Of a stretch of DNA of 6,844 nt, positions 5,389 to 6,844 are shown one piece after another; positions within the stretch are counted from its first letter, which is position 1, and the number at the start of each line of letters is the position of its first letter. A program made the translations under genes and the position numbers. The DNA lies in NCBI GenBank assembly GCA_035938395.1, contig DASZGY010000086.1:1-6844 (forward strand). The letters are read 5' to 3'. This DNA is from JALZAA01 sp035938395 (GTDB lineage Bacteria; Actinomycetota; Acidimicrobiia; IMCC26256; JACDBD01). The notes under the pieces are model-generated. The model did no database searches, had not been told where the DNA came from, and saw only the letters and a list, made by a program, of their open reading frames with translations.

Positions 5389-6204
5389 TCACCGCGCGAT
5401 TCTGCCTGCCGCGGCGACGACGGCGCGGGCCCAGGGCGCCATGAGCTCGAACAGCTCGTCGACGTCGTCGCCCAACGCCTCGACCAGGTCCGCTTCCTGG
5501 ACGTCGGTGGCGCGCTCGATCCCTTCGCGGTAGTCGCGGCCGTCGGCGGTGAGGACGCCGTCGTCGTCGACCAGCCCCCGGCCACGGAAGCGATCGAGCG
5601 CGGCGCCGATCTCGTCGTCGGAATAGCTCATCTGATCGGCGGTGGTAGCGCCCGGGTTCGTCGTCGTGCGCCATCGCTCCGTGAGCAGCTGGATCTCGAC
5701 CGAGCTGAGCCCGGCCGACGTCCACGCGTTGAGGTGCGATCCCCCGCGCCGCTCCCGGATCATGTCGGAGGCGCGCCACAGATCGCCGAGGGGCGTTCCC
5801 GGCCACGGCAGCGAGCGCAGGCCCGCGTAGACGGCATGCCCGGCGGTCGAGCCGGCCTCGGCGACGGGCCGCAGGATCGTTACGGCGCGGTCGATGCCCG
5901 GTGGTTCCTCGCCCAGGGCGCCTGCGAGGTACGCAGTCGCGCCCGCGAGACGGGCATCGAGCAGTTCCGCCGGCTCGTGATCGCGCCACGCGTCGTCGAC
6001 CGCCGCAGCGACGTACACGGGATGCTGCGGCGCGAACAGCGCGGCGGCGACCGCACCGGGCACGCGGCCCACACACGCGATGCGCGCCGCGAGGCTGGGC
6101 AAGTCGTTCTGGGGCATGAACCAGACGGCGCCGAGGATGGCGTCGGCCCGCGAGCGCAGCCGCCGGCTCACTTCGGCGGTCCGGGGCGACCACTCCCCTG
6201 TCAC
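5389..6204 (-). CDS. SCO6745-family (SalK-like) protein of unknown function
   Basis: This 271-residue protein matches the actinobacterial family named after Streptomyces SCO6745, sometimes annotated as SalK-like or as a MarR-type regulator. Landmarks recalled from the family are FAPQHPVYVAAAVDDAW (57-73), the RSLPWPG motif (130-136), the RERRGGSH motif (150-157) with the following AGLSSVEIQLLT helix, and a C-terminal winged-helix-like segment where EIGAALDRFRGRGLVDDDGVLTADGR precedes a helical end. The biochemical role is not known to me. The winged-helix appearance suggests nucleic-acid or ligand binding, but this is not established. It starts at GTG 6204, which overlaps the stop of the SnoaL-like gene by 4 bases (GTGA). 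That arrangement suggests translational coupling and argues that the two proteins are made together. No strong Shine-Dalgarno sequence is visible before the GTG. No signal peptide or transmembrane helix is evident. Confidence 0.82.
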   Translation of the reverse strand: MTGEWSPRTAEVSRRLRSRADAILGAVWFMPQNDLPSLAARIACVGRVPGAVAAALFAPQHPVYVAAAVDDAWRDHEPAELLDARLAGATAYLAGALGEEPPGIDRAVTILRPVAEAGSTAGHAVYAGLRSLPWPGTPLGDLWRASDMIRERRGGSHLNAWTSAGLSSVEIQLLTERWRTTTNPGATTADQMSYSDDEIGAALDRFRGRGLVDDDGVLTADGRDYREGIERATDVQEADLVEALGDDVDELFELMAPWARAVVAAAGRIAR

Positions 6205-6638
6205 AGGTCACCGTCCCGCAGGTGCTGGCTCAGGTCGCCGATGAGGTCGGGGATGATCTGACGGTCCGCGAATCGCCACCGGCCGCCGACGCGCTCGAAT
6301 CGGTCGTGGTAGCGGCCGGCGATAATCGGCTGGAGCGGGAAGTCCGGCCGCGCCTGCAGCACCGTGAAATACGAGCGCGCCGCGGCCGTGCTCTCCCCCG
6401 TCAGCTCGATCGTCACGTTGCTGATGACGTGCTTCGTGCAGGGGATGCCGTCGTACAGGATCACGCCGTCGTAACCGTGGCGTACCTGGTCCGTTCCACG
6501 GAGCGGCGTACCGCGTCCGGGCGATCCCCATGTGGCGTCGGCGAACATCGCGGCCAAGCCGTCGAGGTCGCCGGTGTCGATGCGCTCGGCGTACTCGTGG
6601 ACGAGTGCACGGATGGCTTCGACGTCGTCGGTGGGCAT
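6201..6638 (-). CDS. SnoaL-like (NTF2-fold) protein
   Basis: This 145-residue protein is a single cone-shaped NTF2-like domain of the SnoaL_4 type. The fold is used by small dehydratases, isomerases and dioxygenase small subunits, and many members have no known substrate. Visible landmarks are an N-terminal helix with HEYAERIDTGDLDGLAAMFADAT (14-36), the strand TKHVISNVTIEL (68-79), ARSYFTVLQ (87-95) and the C-terminal GRYHDRFERVGGRWRFADRQI. Tyr16, Asp21 and His70 have nearly the spacing of the catalytic Tyr30, Asp35 and His83 of bile-acid 7-alpha-dehydratase BaiE, so acid-base dehydratase or isomerase chemistry is plausible. I chose ATG 6638 because the helix begins at residue 4 and a -10-like hexamer sits 6 bases upstream. 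It is the first gene of the minus-strand unit, overlapping the SCO6745-type gene by 4 bases. No export signal is seen. Confidence 0.86.
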   Translation of the reverse strand: MPTDDVEAIRALVHEYAERIDTGDLDGLAAMFADATWGSPGRGTPLRGTDQVRHGYDGVILYDGIPCTKHVISNVTIELTGESTAAARSYFTVLQARPDFPLQPIIAGRYHDRFERVGGRWRFADRQIIPDLIGDLSQHLRDGDL

Positions 6639-6644
6639 GGGCTC

Positions 6645-6650
6645 ATGCTG
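6645..6650 (-). promoter_or_regulatory. Weak candidate -10 element for the SnoaL-like gene
   Basis: On the minus strand CAGCAT ends 6 bases before ATG 6638 and keeps A at position 2 and T at position 6, though the first T is missing. It shares the 37-base intergenic region with the divergent HAD promoter, so the two would overlap and could compete. Confidence 0.3.
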
Positions 6651-6663
6651 ACACGCCCGGCGC

Positions 6664-6669
6664 TAGGGT
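6664..6669 (+). promoter_or_regulatory. Candidate -10 element for leaderless HAD gene
   Basis: TAGGGT matches TANNNT and ends exactly 6 bases before GTG 6676, so the transcript would begin at the start codon. There is no Shine-Dalgarno sequence and no clear -35 box. The same hexamer lies upstream of the esterase-thioredoxin gene. Confidence 0.5.
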
Positions 6670-6675
6670 CGCTCG

Positions 6676-6844
6676 GTGGGCGAACCGGCGGCCGTCGTCT
6701 TCGACCTCGACGGTGTGCTGATCGAGTCCGAGCAGGAGTGGGACTCCGCGCGCGAGGAGCTGGTTCAGGAGCGCGGCGGAACGTGGGACCACCGCTCGAC
6801 CACCGACATGATGGGCATGAGCTCGACGGAGTGGTCGAGCTACA
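6676..6844 (+). CDS. HAD-superfamily hydrolase (phosphatase), N-terminal part (3' partial)
   Basis: The first 56 codons are visible, running off the window edge. AVVFDLDGVLIESEQEW (6-22) is HAD motif I, with nucleophile Asp10 and general acid Asp12, and the GVLxESE form typical of beta-phosphoglucomutase- or phosphoglycolate-phosphatase-like members. The following helical region (about 23-55) fits the start of an alpha-helical cap domain. Such enzymes dephosphorylate small phosphorylated metabolites in the cytoplasm, but the substrate cannot be inferred from this fragment. Start GTG 6676 is chosen because motif I must lie close to the N-terminus and a -10-like hexamer sits 6 bases upstream. 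The gene is divergent from the SnoaL-like gene. Confidence 0.88.
   Translation, partial: MGEPAAVVFDLDGVLIESEQEWDSAREELVQERGGTWDHRSTTDMMGMSSTEWSSY

Noticed and set aside
5327..6211. N-terminal extension of the maleylpyruvate-isomerase-family frame across the SCO6745-type gene
   Set aside because: It is arginine-rich out-of-frame reading of the neighbour. The strong Shine-Dalgarno sequence at 5331-5337 fixes the start at TTG 5326.
1..6844. tRNA, CRISPR array, insertion sequence or attachment site
   Set aside because: I found no tRNA-like arm pattern, no regularly spaced repeats, no transposase or integrase coding sequence and no flanking direct repeats by eye.

Overview
The window is very GC-rich, with codons ending mostly in G or C. 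It reads as a chromosomal segment of an actinobacterium. Three things support this: a Rv3520c-type coenzyme-F420-dependent oxidoreductase, a maleylpyruvate-isomerase-type (mycothiol-dependent family) protein, and an SCO6745-family protein. An Acidimicrobiia-like or other uncultured high-GC lineage is my inference and cannot be settled from this sequence. The window is gene-dense, with eight complete genes and two genes cut by the window edges. No gap exceeds about 105 bases. I see no tRNA, rRNA, CRISPR array, insertion sequence, phage gene or long repeat.

Layout. Positions 1-146 (+) hold the 3' end of an NlpC/P60-type cell-wall peptidase gene. Next is selD (182-1255, +), selenophosphate synthetase in its cysteine form. 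It converges on a minus-strand gene (2271-1261) encoding a serine carboxylesterase fused through a proline-rich linker to a C-terminal thioredoxin; the two genes end 5 bases apart. A divergent GNAT acetyltransferase gene follows (2376-2903, +). A two-gene plus-strand unit comes next: an F420-dependent LLM oxidoreductase (2996-4033) and an OsmC-type peroxiredoxin (4050-4478), 16 bases apart. Converging on it is a minus-strand unit transcribed from 6638 down to 4499: a SnoaL-like (NTF2-fold) protein, an SCO6745-family protein overlapping it by 4 bases, and a maleylpyruvate-isomerase-family protein starting at TTG. The window ends in the first 56 codons of a HAD-family phosphatase gene (6676 onward, +), divergent from the SnoaL gene.

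How the genes fit together. Most are housekeeping or accessory metabolic genes. A thiol/redox theme recurs: SelD (selenide activation), a thioredoxin domain, OsmC (thiol peroxidase), an F420 oxidoreductase and a mycothiol-family protein. These lie in separate transcription units, so a shared pathway is only a hypothesis.

The most informative structural observation concerns gene starts. Four genes that begin transcription units and lack a clear Shine-Dalgarno sequence (selD, GNAT, SnoaL, HAD) each have a -10-like hexamer with A at position 2 and T at position 6, ending exactly 6 bases before the start codon. That is the geometry of leaderless transcripts. The esterase-thioredoxin, OsmC and maleylpyruvate-isomerase-family genes instead carry strong Shine-Dalgarno sequences. 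I see no clearly undescribed system. The esterase-thioredoxin fusion is the most unusual protein.
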